Below, one piece after another: positions 17,200-25,375 of a stretch of 64,000 bases of DNA. The notes under the pieces were generated by a model that searched no databases, was not told where the DNA came from, and worked only from the letters and a program-made list of their open reading frames with translations. The position numbers were made by a program, and so were the translations under genes. Each line of letters starts with the position of its first letter. Positions within the stretch are counted from its first letter, which is position 1. Source of the stretch: a virus; IMG/VR virus record IMGVR_UViG_3300040802_000094, positions 20,956-84,955 of that record. One strand, written 5' to 3'.

Positions 17200-18906
17200 A
17201 TGTCCGATCAATTCATCGAAGCCATCGGCAAAACCCTCAGCCAGAAAAATGTTTCGCGACTCAAGGAAATTTGGTCGTCGCTTACTGAGCTGCTGGCGAG
17301 TACGGGAAACCTCGAAATAGAAGATCTACCAAAAACTTTAATCGACCCGCAATCTCAATACGACCTTCACAATATGGAAGGAGAGATTGCCGCTTCCGGG
17401 CGAAAAGGTATTGATGTCGGCGCGCAACTCGAATGTACGGCGTGGGCTGCAAAAGTCAACAGGCTCGCCGACATTTTCGCTCTTTTGTTGCGTACTTATC
17501 CTAGGGTATTCAAATACGAACAAGAGGGTGAAGCCGAATTCGAGCCTCCCGAAGAACGGCTCAGCCGACTGCTGAAGGAGATAACGGACGCCGCTTTTTT
17601 GCTTTGTAAGGAAAAACCAGACACCCGCTCAAATGCGGATATTTATGCGAGTTCGGGAGAGGGAGAAAAAGAAGACTTCGGCGATCCTTCAATATCCAAG
17701 GCCGAAGGGGAAACGGAGTCCGAAAGTACTTCGGATGTCGAGACCGAAACCTTGATGGCAAGAGATCTCGCGGAAGCCGAAGGCGAGGTTCGCGAAGTTT
17801 TCAATATTGAAATTGCCGCGCGAGCGATGCCGACCGCCAAGAAGGCCGCCAACGAAAGGCCGATCGACGGAATCCTCTTCCAGGTCGATCGGCCCAGCGA
17901 GGCAATTCCGGAAGTGGGGCCCGGCTTGCCCCTGTTGATTCCGAAAGAGGTCGCCCTGGCGGCGATCGCGGACATCACCCCCGGGAAACCAAAACCCTTG
18001 GACGCGCACGACACCTTCGCCCGCCATTCCAACCGAGATATTGTCGGCGCCATGACCAGCGCCTACCTCGAAGGAGACGACCTCGTCGTCCAGGGAGTCC
18101 TTTGGGATTACAACCAGCCGGACAAGATTCAGGCGATCGGCCAGGAGACACAGCGTCTCGGCATGTCCGTCAATGCGACAGCCGACGGACATGTCGCCGA
18201 GTGGGGCGGAACGAAAGTCTGGCAGGTAGATCGCCTGCAGATCTTGGGTGCAAACATCTTGTTTTCGGATAAAGCGACTTTCAAGCGGACGCGGATTATT
18301 CGCGCGATCTCGAAATCTTCTTTGGGGGATTTCGAGCAGCCGATCGCGGCGCGGGCGGAAGATTCGCCGGACTCGGAAGACCTGCCTTTAAACAAAACCT
18401 TCGACCCAGAAGAGGACACCATGAGTAACGAAGCAATTTCACAGCAAATACAAGTGATCGCAAGCTCAGTCAAGGAAGTTCAGACGATCTTCGCCCAGGA
18501 ACTGGAAGCGTTGCAGGAAGCCGTCCGAGACCTGAGTACGCAAGTCTCGGATATCCAGTACGAACGGGAGCAAAGTCAGAGTTCGATCCAGGCTGCCGCG
18601 CAAGAAGAAGCCAAGCAGAAAGAAAGAGAGGATTTGCTGGCATCGATCGCCGAAGTCGTTGACGCAAAACTGGCGAATCTTCCCGGTCCTCGGCGAGCGG
18701 GCTACAGCATTCCACTTGCCGCGTCGAGTCCGCCTTCGGCAACGGCTGGCGATCGGAAAATGGAAATCCAACTGCAATTGAGCAAGTTAAACGGACAGAT
18801 TGAGGTAATGCAGCGAGATCCCAATATGTCCGGCTCTCCAGAAATCATTTCGTTGATCGACAACCGTCGCCAGCTCGTCGCCCAACTAGAATCCTTCGCC
18901 AACTAA
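17200..18906 (+). CDS. Prohead protease fused to scaffold
   Basis: Protein of 568 residues; ATG 17200 with TTTGGAG at 7 bases. Residues about 220-370 look like a herpesvirus-type capsid maturation protease: DAHDTFARHS (His270 or His276) then LGMSVNATADG (Ser323). The N-terminal 200 residues are helical and acidic. Residues 408-568 are a coiled-coil scaffold (Gln/Glu rich), starting at an in-frame ATG (18421) preceded by AGAGGA, as in lambda C/Nu3 where the scaffold is made from an internal start. It directly precedes the capsid gene. The protease would cut the scaffold and perhaps other head proteins during maturation. Confidence 0.8.
   Translation: MSDQFIEAIGKTLSQKNVSRLKEIWSSLTELLASTGNLEIEDLPKTLIDPQSQYDLHNMEGEIAASGRKGIDVGAQLECTAWAAKVNRLADIFALLLRTYPRVFKYEQEGEAEFEPPEERLSRLLKEITDAAFLLCKEKPDTRSNADIYASSGEGEKEDFGDPSISKAEGETESESTSDVETETLMARDLAEAEGEVREVFNIEIAARAMPTAKKAANERPIDGILFQVDRPSEAIPEVGPGLPLLIPKEVALAAIADITPGKPKPLDAHDTFARHSNRDIVGAMTSAYLEGDDLVVQGVLWDYNQPDKIQAIGQETQRLGMSVNATADGHVAEWGGTKVWQVDRLQILGANILFSDKATFKRTRIIRAISKSSLGDFEQPIAARAEDSPDSEDLPLNKTFDPEEDTMSNEAISQQIQVIASSVKEVQTIFAQELEALQEAVRDLSTQVSDIQYEREQSQSSIQAAAQEEAKQKEREDLLASIAEVVDAKLANLPGPRRAGYSIPLAASSPPSATAGDRKMEIQLQLSKLNGQIEVMQRDPNMSGSPEIISLIDNRRQLVAQLESFAN
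18421..18906 (+). CDS. Nested scaffold from internal start
   Basis: In-frame ATG at 18421 within the protease-scaffold gene, with AGAGGA 6 bases upstream. It would yield 161 residues of almost pure coiled coil without the protease domain, analogous to Nu3 within C of lambda. Inferred from the start signal and domain break; not proven. Confidence 0.5.
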   Translation: MSNEAISQQIQVIASSVKEVQTIFAQELEALQEAVRDLSTQVSDIQYEREQSQSSIQAAAQEEAKQKEREDLLASIAEVVDAKLANLPGPRRAGYSIPLAASSPPSATAGDRKMEIQLQLSKLNGQIEVMQRDPNMSGSPEIISLIDNRRQLVAQLESFAN

Positions 18907-18911
18907 GAACT

Positions 18912-20024
18912 ATGGGTATTTCTTTTGCCTCGCCACAAATGGCGCAAAGGCTGGATTCGTTCGGATTCCAGCGCTCTTACGACTTACAAGCAGCCGCAAC
19001 TCGACTCGACGGATCTTTTCTGACCCATCGGGACGACTTCATGTCAACGATCGGACACTATATCAGAAACAGTCAGGACGTCCGGCTGTGGAAGATGATC
19101 CGGAAGGAGTTGGCGGAAGCGGATCTGAACAGAGAGGCTATCGAGGGACAGGATCCCGAGTCCGGCTTCATGAGCAAGAACAACATGAACCCTCCCGTCA
19201 ACGACGTCGCAAATCCGGCGTCGCACGATTTAAGCGATCCGGGTCAACTCAATAAAGCGATCGGAGGAATCATCCAGACCGGGCATTATACCGAAAGTAT
19301 GTGGAGGCAGCAGGGCAAGCCCTACGGAAATCAGCTCTCCGATCGCACGATGAAGCTGATCAGCTCGATGGTCAAGAATGTCGAGCGCGCTTTATTTCGG
19401 GGCAATGCCACGACAAACCCCCTCGAATTTAACGGACTGGAGCAGCAAATGGATCCCACCCATTTGTTCGAGGCGGATATTACGGCAGGTGACTCGGTAG
19501 TCAAGAAGTTGCGAGGGATCGTCCGCCTGTCAATATCCGACGAAACGATCCTGAGATCGGTCACGCACATCTTCACGACAGCGTTGGGCGTCCAGCTTCT
19601 CGAAGACGAGACAGACATGAAGCTGGAATACCACAACCTCGATCGCGTTTCTCCGGGGCTGTCGGTTCCGTCGATCGTCACACATCGCGGGCTGATGCCT
19701 ATCGTGGACTCCCCCTTCCTTCGGGACGAGAAAGGGGCGACCGACGCCGACCCCGACTATATTGACTACTGGCTGCTCGACATTAATTCGCTGTGCTGGA
19801 AAGGGGTTATTCCGAAAGGGGCGAACGTATCCAATCCCAACAGCCCTTCCCCGTCGGATTTCGACCCGCAGATTTTCGACATCACGCGATACACCGGAAT
19901 GGGCGACTTGATGGTCGAAACCCGTATCGGCCTGATGTATGGCACGCTATATGCCAAAAACAGAGGACAGGGGATTTGGAAATTGAGAGTTAAAGTTCCG
20001 CCGCTAACCGTCGCTTCAATTTAA
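18912..20024 (+). CDS. Major capsid protein
   Basis: Protein of 370 residues, one gene after the protease-scaffold as in most tailed phages. Helix-rich N-terminus (SFGFQRSYDLQAAATRLDGSF...), a central region with long E-loop-like and helical parts (VKNVERALFRGNATT), then beta-rich C-terminus ending in YGTLYAKNRGQGIWKLRVKVPP. The length and order fit an HK97-fold capsid of the SU10/DUF5309-like group. No clear propeptide is visible, so maturation cleavage may act on the scaffold only. Confidence 0.85.
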   Translation: MGISFASPQMAQRLDSFGFQRSYDLQAAATRLDGSFLTHRDDFMSTIGHYIRNSQDVRLWKMIRKELAEADLNREAIEGQDPESGFMSKNNMNPPVNDVANPASHDLSDPGQLNKAIGGIIQTGHYTESMWRQQGKPYGNQLSDRTMKLISSMVKNVERALFRGNATTNPLEFNGLEQQMDPTHLFEADITAGDSVVKKLRGIVRLSISDETILRSVTHIFTTALGVQLLEDETDMKLEYHNLDRVSPGLSVPSIVTHRGLMPIVDSPFLRDEKGATDADPDYIDYWLLDINSLCWKGVIPKGANVSNPNSPSPSDFDPQIFDITRYTGMGDLMVETRIGLMYGTLYAKNRGQGIWKLRVKVPPLTVASI

Positions 20025-20028
20025 GTAA

Positions 20029-20505
20029 ATGTCTCTCGTCCGATCGACGCCCAAGTGGGCTGCCAACCAAATCCAAGTTCCGGGAGTCGGGAGGGTTTTT
20101 CGCCCGGTCTCCAACGCCATCGTTACGATGCCCGACGAAGTTGCCGCGTGGCTGGCGGAAAATGGGTTCGTCGAAATTGTCGGCGGCCTCCCGTCACCCC
20201 CTCCGGGGATACCCCGCTCCGTCAAAAAGGAAGGAGGGCGATCGCCGGATCCTCCTCTCGGTTCGTCACCTCCACCTTCCCCCATGCAAGAAGGATCCGG
20301 CGAGGAGACGTGGAAGTCTCTTTTGTTGGAGTATCTAGAACGGTCTCCCGCAGAGGAGATCATTGAGAATGTTCGGGGAATCGGTCGGGAAACGGCGGAA
20401 GCGATCGCCGACCTCCCAAGGCCGCTAACCTGGGAATCGGTCGAGTCCGTGCTGAAACCCGCACAAATCCGAAACTTGAAAAAATTCTTAGGAGAGGAGG
20501 AGTGA
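20029..20505 (+). CDS. Head protein with helix-hairpin-helix motif
   Basis: Protein of 158 residues. The N-terminal 55 residues are a small beta domain (VPGVGRVFRPVSNAIVTMP). A Pro/Ser-rich linker (about 55-90) follows, then a C-terminal helical domain with IIENVRGIGRETAEAIADLP, a helix-hairpin-helix type DNA-binding motif. It lies between capsid and connector genes. It could be a head-vertex or DNA-contacting protein; exact role unknown. The stop overlaps the next ATG (TGATG). Confidence 0.7.
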   Translation: MSLVRSTPKWAANQIQVPGVGRVFRPVSNAIVTMPDEVAAWLAENGFVEIVGGLPSPPPGIPRSVKKEGGRSPDPPLGSSPPPSPMQEGSGEETWKSLLLEYLERSPAEEIIENVRGIGRETAEAIADLPRPLTWESVESVLKPAQIRNLKKFLGEEE

Positions 20506-21041
20506 TGCCACTCATTACGTCTCACGTCAGCCAGTCCCTCGGGGCGATCGCTCAGTCCTTGATCGAAACGAAACCCAAATTAATCGCCGCGACGGTTCGG
20601 AGGAAGGCGGAAGCTTTCTCCTACGAGGCCGGACAGGCGGTTGTTCCGTCGGAAGCGAAACTCCTGACTTTTGCGCGGTGTATCCCCGAAGGGGGGAACT
20701 CGCTCCTTCTTTCAGCTCAGTTAATTTCCAAGAAGGGGTTTTCCGGAAAGCTGCTCTTGTTTTCTGGATGCCCGTCGCCCCCCGAAGACGGGAAGGCGGT
20801 TGACCCTTCCCGGGACGACATTCGGAAGTTCCTATTTTCTGTCGATTTCTCCGACCCTCTCGCCAAGGTAGAAGAGATCGGAGAGTTTCAGTCAATTGAG
20901 GTCGTTTCCCACAAAATTGCGGAAAGCGCCGATCGAAACTTGTACGGAATTCTCGTCGCGAAAGAGCCTTACGCGGCGATCGCCGAAGAAGAGTTCCTCA
21001 TCCGGCTTGGCTTCTTTCCCAGAGAACTCAGGATGATCTGA
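20505..21041 (+). CDS. Head-tail region protein, 178 aa
   Basis: Starts at ATG 20505, right after GGAGAGGAGG and overlapping the previous stop. Ala-rich N-terminal helices, then a beta-rich middle with repeated FSG/FSVDFSDP strands and a C-terminal AIAEEEFLIRLGFF helix. No family recognised. The position between capsid and connector suggests a head completion or decoration protein. Confidence 0.65.
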   Translation: MPLITSHVSQSLGAIAQSLIETKPKLIAATVRRKAEAFSYEAGQAVVPSEAKLLTFARCIPEGGNSLLLSAQLISKKGFSGKLLLFSGCPSPPEDGKAVDPSRDDIRKFLFSVDFSDPLAKVEEIGEFQSIEVVSHKIAESADRNLYGILVAKEPYAAIAEEEFLIRLGFFPRELRMI

Positions 21042-21047
21042 TTTGTT

Positions 21048-21683
21048 ATGCCTTACCTAACCCCAGAAGAAGCCCGAGATCGCCTGCTCTCGTCGGGGAG
21101 GTACGAAGAAAGTACCCTCCCCGACGCAGGCGTACTCGGGCTTTTGCTGGAGGATATCGAAGAACGCATCGATACTTGGCTGGGATACCACGCGCCTCTA
21201 ACGGATTACGTAGAAGAATACCGAGTCGATCCGAAAGGGGTCGTCGTCCTGTCTGGCTTCCCCGTCGCCTCAGTACGACAAGTAGAAATACTTTACGGGA
21301 TCGAGACGAACAATGCGGAGCAGTCTCCAACCGAAATAGTCACTTCCGGCTATTGGCTTCGCGGCAATATCGTCGGACTCGGGGGCTGTCCCGGCGATCG
21401 CGTCCGGATCTCCTATTCCGCAGGACTAGATCCGCTACCCACCCGTTTTAAATTGGCCGCGTACAGGCTGTTGCTCGAAGTTTTGGAGAAAGACGGGACG
21501 AGTGGCTCTACCGATTCTTTGGACGCGATCGCCCGTCCCGTCACTTCGCTGTCCGTCCCCGGAATTTCCAAATCTTTCCAGCTCGGGAAAGACCCCGATA
21601 GCGGCAAGCCTTTTGGCGAATTCAAGCGGATCGACGAAATCTTGAGTCGGCTCAAAACCGATCGGAGAAAATTCTTATGGTAA
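21048..21683 (+). CDS. Head-tail connector (gp6/gp15-like)
   Basis: Protein of 211 residues. MPYLTPEEARDRL, an acidic helix pair (LLEDIEERIDTWLGYH), a small beta sheet (YVEEYRVDPKGVVVLSGFPVASVRQVEI) and a C-terminal helix bundle (LAAYRLLLEVLEKD) match the layout of HK97 gp6-like adaptor proteins that dock under the portal. The next gene starts within its last codons. Confidence 0.7.
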   Translation: MPYLTPEEARDRLLSSGRYEESTLPDAGVLGLLLEDIEERIDTWLGYHAPLTDYVEEYRVDPKGVVVLSGFPVASVRQVEILYGIETNNAEQSPTEIVTSGYWLRGNIVGLGGCPGDRVRISYSAGLDPLPTRFKLAAYRLLLEVLEKDGTSGSTDSLDAIARPVTSLSVPGISKSFQLGKDPDSGKPFGEFKRIDEILSRLKTDRRKFLW

Positions 21684-21964
21684 AAGAAAAGTCAATTTTT
21701 AAATCTAAAACCTTATGGGTTTCGGTTCTTACTTTTTGTTACGGGATCATGCCCGTCCTTCAGGATGCCTCCGCGACAGAAAAATTTACGCCCGCCCACC
21801 TTTTCGAGATTTTCAATTTTGCCGTACTGATGGGCGCGACGATTTTGACGCGATACCAGGGGAACAGTTCCGTCCTCTTTACACCAAAGGGGTTGCCCGG
21901 GATCGACCCGGAGCAGGCCAAGTACATGGCCGAAGTTTTCAATCAATCCATGAAAAATGAGTGA
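21677..21964 (+). CDS. Small membrane protein, possible holin
   Basis: Protein of 95 residues with two likely membrane helices: TLWVSVLTFCYGIMPVL (about 12-30) and HLFEIFNFAVLMGATIL (about 41-58), then a polar tail. It overlaps both neighbours by a few bases. Size and topology fit a holin, but its place among connector genes is odd for one; it may instead be a tail-tip or injection-related membrane protein. Confidence 0.6.
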   Translation: MVKEKSIFKSKTLWVSVLTFCYGIMPVLQDASATEKFTPAHLFEIFNFAVLMGATILTRYQGNSSVLFTPKGLPGIDPEQAKYMAEVFNQSMKNE

Positions 21965-22388
21965 TTTGATTTCCTCGGAAGACTTTCTCGAACTCGCAAA
22001 AGAGATGAACCACGACATTCGGATTTATCAACGTCGCGAGACAAAGTCCGGCGATCGCCGATTGGGATTTCGCGACGACTACGAAGTTCGAGGGCGATCG
22101 ATCCGAGGATTCATTTCTCCCCGAAAAGAAATAGGCGTCGCGATCCTCGGAGGCATCGAGTCTTCGACAGATTTGACGGCATACGTTACGGATCTCGACT
22201 TCCGGAGTTCCGACGTCACTCCGGAAACGAGAATTGCGGAACACAACGTCTACGGCGGCCAGCTATTTCGGGTCAAGTACAAAGGGTACAAGAATGCGGC
22301 AAAATACCACGAATTGGAGTTGCTGCAATTGCCAGAAGAATCCGACTTCACCAGCGATCGTGCGGGTGAAGTCCTTCATTTAGGCTAG
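21957..22388 (+). CDS. Head closure / tail terminator-like protein
   Basis: Protein of 143 residues. An N-terminal helix is followed by beta strands (DIRIYQRRETKSGDRRLGF, RGFISPRKEIGVAILGG) and a C-terminal strand with YHELELLQLP. The position after connector genes and before the tail hub suggests a head-tail joining protein. No specific family recognised. Confidence 0.6.
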   Translation: MSDLISSEDFLELAKEMNHDIRIYQRRETKSGDRRLGFRDDYEVRGRSIRGFISPRKEIGVAILGGIESSTDLTAYVTDLDFRSSDVTPETRIAEHNVYGGQLFRVKYKGYKNAAKYHELELLQLPEESDFTSDRAGEVLHLG

Positions 22389-22397
22389 GAGGAGTAC

Positions 22398-23957
22398 GTG
22401 GCAGAGGAAGAAACCAAACCGATCGAGGCAGAAGAGGAAGAGGAAGAAAAAGAGGAGGGCGAAAAAGAAGGCGAAACGGATGCCGTCGAAGAAATGCAGG
22501 AAGAATCGGAAGACGGAGAAGAGGAAGATGTCGAACCCGAATACGAAGGGCCTCCGGGGCCGCGATACAAAACCTTAATCGAAGTCAAGATCGGCAAAGA
22601 TACTTTTTCCAATGTCAACGGAGATTTCCTCGACTATCCGACGTGCAAAATCGTACTGTCAACTTGGTTATTTTCTAACGCACAGTTCGTCTTGAACGAC
22701 CCGGATGGGGAGATTTTTGAGAAGATCGACGATAGCTCCGAGGTCGTAATTTCCTTGGGGTTTGCCGGAGCCGAAAAGAAAAAGAAGCTGACGGGAAAGA
22801 TTTATTCGATCGGACGCATTCTCCCTATCGGTACCGTCGTTAGTATTGCCGACGCTACGGCCACGATGAACCGCCCGACAACTTCCGTCAATTCGGACTC
22901 GGATGGGACGGCGCCGTCCCCCGAAGACACCCCCGAACCTTGGGACGATGTCGTTTACACCACGGGAAGTCTGCTATTTAAAAAATTCAAAGAGATGGCC
23001 GACAAGCACAAGGAAGAAGGGGGATCCCTCCCCGTCGTCAACGAAGACGGGGAGGAAGGGCAGAAAGAGGAAAAGAGCTTTGACGATATTGTCAAAACTT
23101 CCGAAAAAGTAAGCGCGCAAATGCTCGAAGAAGGAACGGCACCCAATAGGACGACGGCGAGGATGGCGGCTCTGTTTAAAGGGGTTGGCGGCCAACTCAA
23201 GGCCAAAGACCGAACCATCGCCAATCCCTCGAAAGGAGGAGAGGTCTTGGCGATGGCGTCGAGTATGAATGCGGCGATCGTCGAGTCGATCATGAAAGGG
23301 AACGTTATCGTAACGGAAGGGAACCAGGTAAAAGAGGTCTCTGCAGGAAAAGAAGAAAAAAGTAAAATTACGATCGACGTTGCCAACCACACGTTTTACG
23401 GCAATCCTCAAATTATCAAAAAAGGTCCCGTCCAACTGGCAAGGGCTTTCGTCAACGTCAGCAGTCCCGACGCGATCAACAAAACCGTACACAGCGCCAC
23501 GGTGGGAACGAAGCCTTCCGTTATCGACGCGAGCGGTCCGGTCAACGTCCCCGAATGGGGGGAGATCAACCTAGAAGATCCGATCGTCGAAGGCTCTCAG
23601 TACACCTGGAGCGACGCGACGGCGGGAGGCGCGCGCGTTCCGGAATCCAAGTCCGTGATGGAGGGGATCGCGCGCGTTTGCAAGTGGCTCGATAAATGGA
23701 CGAACGAAGAAAATGGCGGCGAGAAGTTTTTGATTACTTCGTGGTACCGCGAACCTGCCTATAATATGCAAGTGGCGTCGTCGGGGGCGAACGGCCCCCA
23801 CACGACGGGCAACGCCGTCGATTTTTGGTTCGAGAATTATCTGGATTTGTGCGACAAGTTGGATCCGGAGTGGGATGGCGGCCTTGCCTGGAGCCTCAAC
23901 TCCGAATTCATGCATGTCGATCTCGGCGCGCACGGGAGGTGGAGCTACGACCACTGA
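22398..23957 (+). CDS. Tail hub with M15-type peptidoglycan peptidase
   Basis: Protein of 519 residues with a GTG start after AGGAGGAG. Residues 1-50 are almost all Glu/Asp/Gly. Residues about 55-160 form a beta-rich domain (IEVKIGKDTF...VISLGFAG...GKIYSIGRI) like gpD-type tail hub proteins. The C-terminal 80 residues are an M15-family peptidase: ITSWYREPAYN, PHTTGNAVDF (His468, Asp475) and MHVDLG (His506) supply the zinc site. It would open the wall during injection. A terminator hairpin and the fibre operon follow. Confidence 0.85.
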   Translation: MAEEETKPIEAEEEEEEKEEGEKEGETDAVEEMQEESEDGEEEDVEPEYEGPPGPRYKTLIEVKIGKDTFSNVNGDFLDYPTCKIVLSTWLFSNAQFVLNDPDGEIFEKIDDSSEVVISLGFAGAEKKKKLTGKIYSIGRILPIGTVVSIADATATMNRPTTSVNSDSDGTAPSPEDTPEPWDDVVYTTGSLLFKKFKEMADKHKEEGGSLPVVNEDGEEGQKEEKSFDDIVKTSEKVSAQMLEEGTAPNRTTARMAALFKGVGGQLKAKDRTIANPSKGGEVLAMASSMNAAIVESIMKGNVIVTEGNQVKEVSAGKEEKSKITIDVANHTFYGNPQIIKKGPVQLARAFVNVSSPDAINKTVHSATVGTKPSVIDASGPVNVPEWGEINLEDPIVEGSQYTWSDATAGGARVPESKSVMEGIARVCKWLDKWTNEENGGEKFLITSWYREPAYNMQVASSGANGPHTTGNAVDFWFENYLDLCDKLDPEWDGGLAWSLNSEFMHVDLGAHGRWSYDH

Positions 23958-23985
23958 TCGCCACAGTTGAAAAATAGCAATACAA

Positions 23986-24018
23986 AAGCCTACCCCGCCT
24001 TTTCGGTGGAGTAGGCTT
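23986..24018 (+). terminator. Terminator-type hairpin in leader of fibre operon
   Basis: AAGCCTAC pairs with GTAGGCTT around an inner CCCGCC/GGTGGA region, followed by GTCTTTTGAGGA and the ATG at 24035. Confidence 0.65.
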
Positions 24019-24034
24019 GTCTTTTGAGGAAAAT

Positions 24035-25375
24035 ATGGACCATCAAGAACTAACGATCCGCGCCCAGCAGATCAAGCAAAACACGCTCGAAGAATTGCAG
24101 GCGATCGAGTCGCGGGTCTGCGAACTCGAAAAACTCCACCTACTCCCCAAGCCGTTGAGACCGTTCGAGTCGATCGACCTAACCTGGCCCGCCGATCCGA
24201 AGGTCGAGGTCGTCAACTTGTCCGAAATCGACGACGGACTGGGAGGAGTTCTCCAGCCTTGCGCGATCGGGGACGACCGGATCGGCTTCGGAACCTACTT
24301 TTACGGTTACGAAGGGATGAAAATGGCGGTCTTGAACGTCAACGATCCGAGTCTTTCTTCTGTTTTCAACATCAAAGCCTCCACCCCCGACGATATCTAC
24401 CGGGTCAATAAGACGGTTTTTGACGGACGTTACTTGTACGCGATCGGGGATATCAATACCAAGACGAAGTACGACTCCCCCCAAAAGCTGATCCGCGTCG
24501 ATACGACGACCGGATCGGTTTCCTCTTTGGATTTTGGTGCGCCTCGGGGATTCGCTGCCGCCGTTTACGACGGCAGCCGCTTCCTTTACGCTTTCAGCCG
24601 ATACCACTATCGAACGAAGCCATATCAGACGATCGCGGAAGGGTACGTTACTAAAATCGATACGTACAACTTTTCTCTGGAGTACGTGGAAGAGATCGAT
24701 TTGAGGGCGATCGACGAATCCCTGACTGGATTCGCGGACGTCGTCAAAGTGGGGCGGTTTTTATTCGCAATTTCTTTATTGAATCAGCCTAACGGCGCTT
24801 ATTTTAATCGATTGGTCAAAATCGACACTTCGCTGTTTCCGATGCGGAAATCGGTCGAGTGGATCGACTGCCTCGAAATCGATAAGAAGCTGGGGGGGAT
24901 TGACTCGATCGCGACCGACGGAGAATACCTCTACTGTCCCGCCTACTATCGATACCATCTCAAAAAAGAAGATGACGGGAATTTCATGAGCTATCGCTCG
25001 GGACTCCTTTGGAAGATCTCAATTCAGGACTGGAAGGACAGAAAGGGGTACGAATGCTTGGATCTAGAGGCAGTTTCCCCGCGATTTCGAGGCCACATCT
25101 CGATCGCAATCGTCGGAAATAGGCTCTACATCCCGAGTTACCACAACCAGTCCGGCGACAATTACGATCCTGGGTGGGTTTTGTCTGTCGATAAAAACGA
25201 GTTTTCTTTGAAATCTCTTAAAAAATTAGAACTCGGCAAAATCGCGGGGCGGGGAGCGCAATTTCACGGGAACGGAATCGCGATCGGCGATCGCCTGTAT
25301 TTGTTCTCGTATTATTCGGCTGGTTCGCACGACAATCGAGTTATTTCATTTGAGGTGTTGAAAGATAATGGATAG
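24035..25375 (+). CDS. Beta-propeller tail fibre, paralogue 1
   Basis: Protein of 446 residues; ATG 24035 follows TGAGGA. A short N-terminal coiled coil (about 1-45) precedes repeated blades with the pattern (N/D)LxxIDxxLGG...GDxLYxxxYY: examples start near NLSEIDDGLGG, DCLEIDKKLGG and DLEAVSPRFRG. That is a beta-propeller-like fold. It is the first of three tandem paralogues, overlapping the next by 8 bases. Most likely a receptor-binding or appendage protein. Confidence 0.7.
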   Translation: MDHQELTIRAQQIKQNTLEELQAIESRVCELEKLHLLPKPLRPFESIDLTWPADPKVEVVNLSEIDDGLGGVLQPCAIGDDRIGFGTYFYGYEGMKMAVLNVNDPSLSSVFNIKASTPDDIYRVNKTVFDGRYLYAIGDINTKTKYDSPQKLIRVDTTTGSVSSLDFGAPRGFAAAVYDGSRFLYAFSRYHYRTKPYQTIAEGYVTKIDTYNFSLEYVEEIDLRAIDESLTGFADVVKVGRFLFAISLLNQPNGAYFNRLVKIDTSLFPMRKSVEWIDCLEIDKKLGGIDSIATDGEYLYCPAYYRYHLKKEDDGNFMSYRSGLLWKISIQDWKDRKGYECLDLEAVSPRFRGHISIAIVGNRLYIPSYHNQSGDNYDPGWVLSVDKNEFSLKSLKKLELGKIAGRGAQFHGNGIAIGDRLYLFSYYSAGSHDNRVISFEVLKDNG

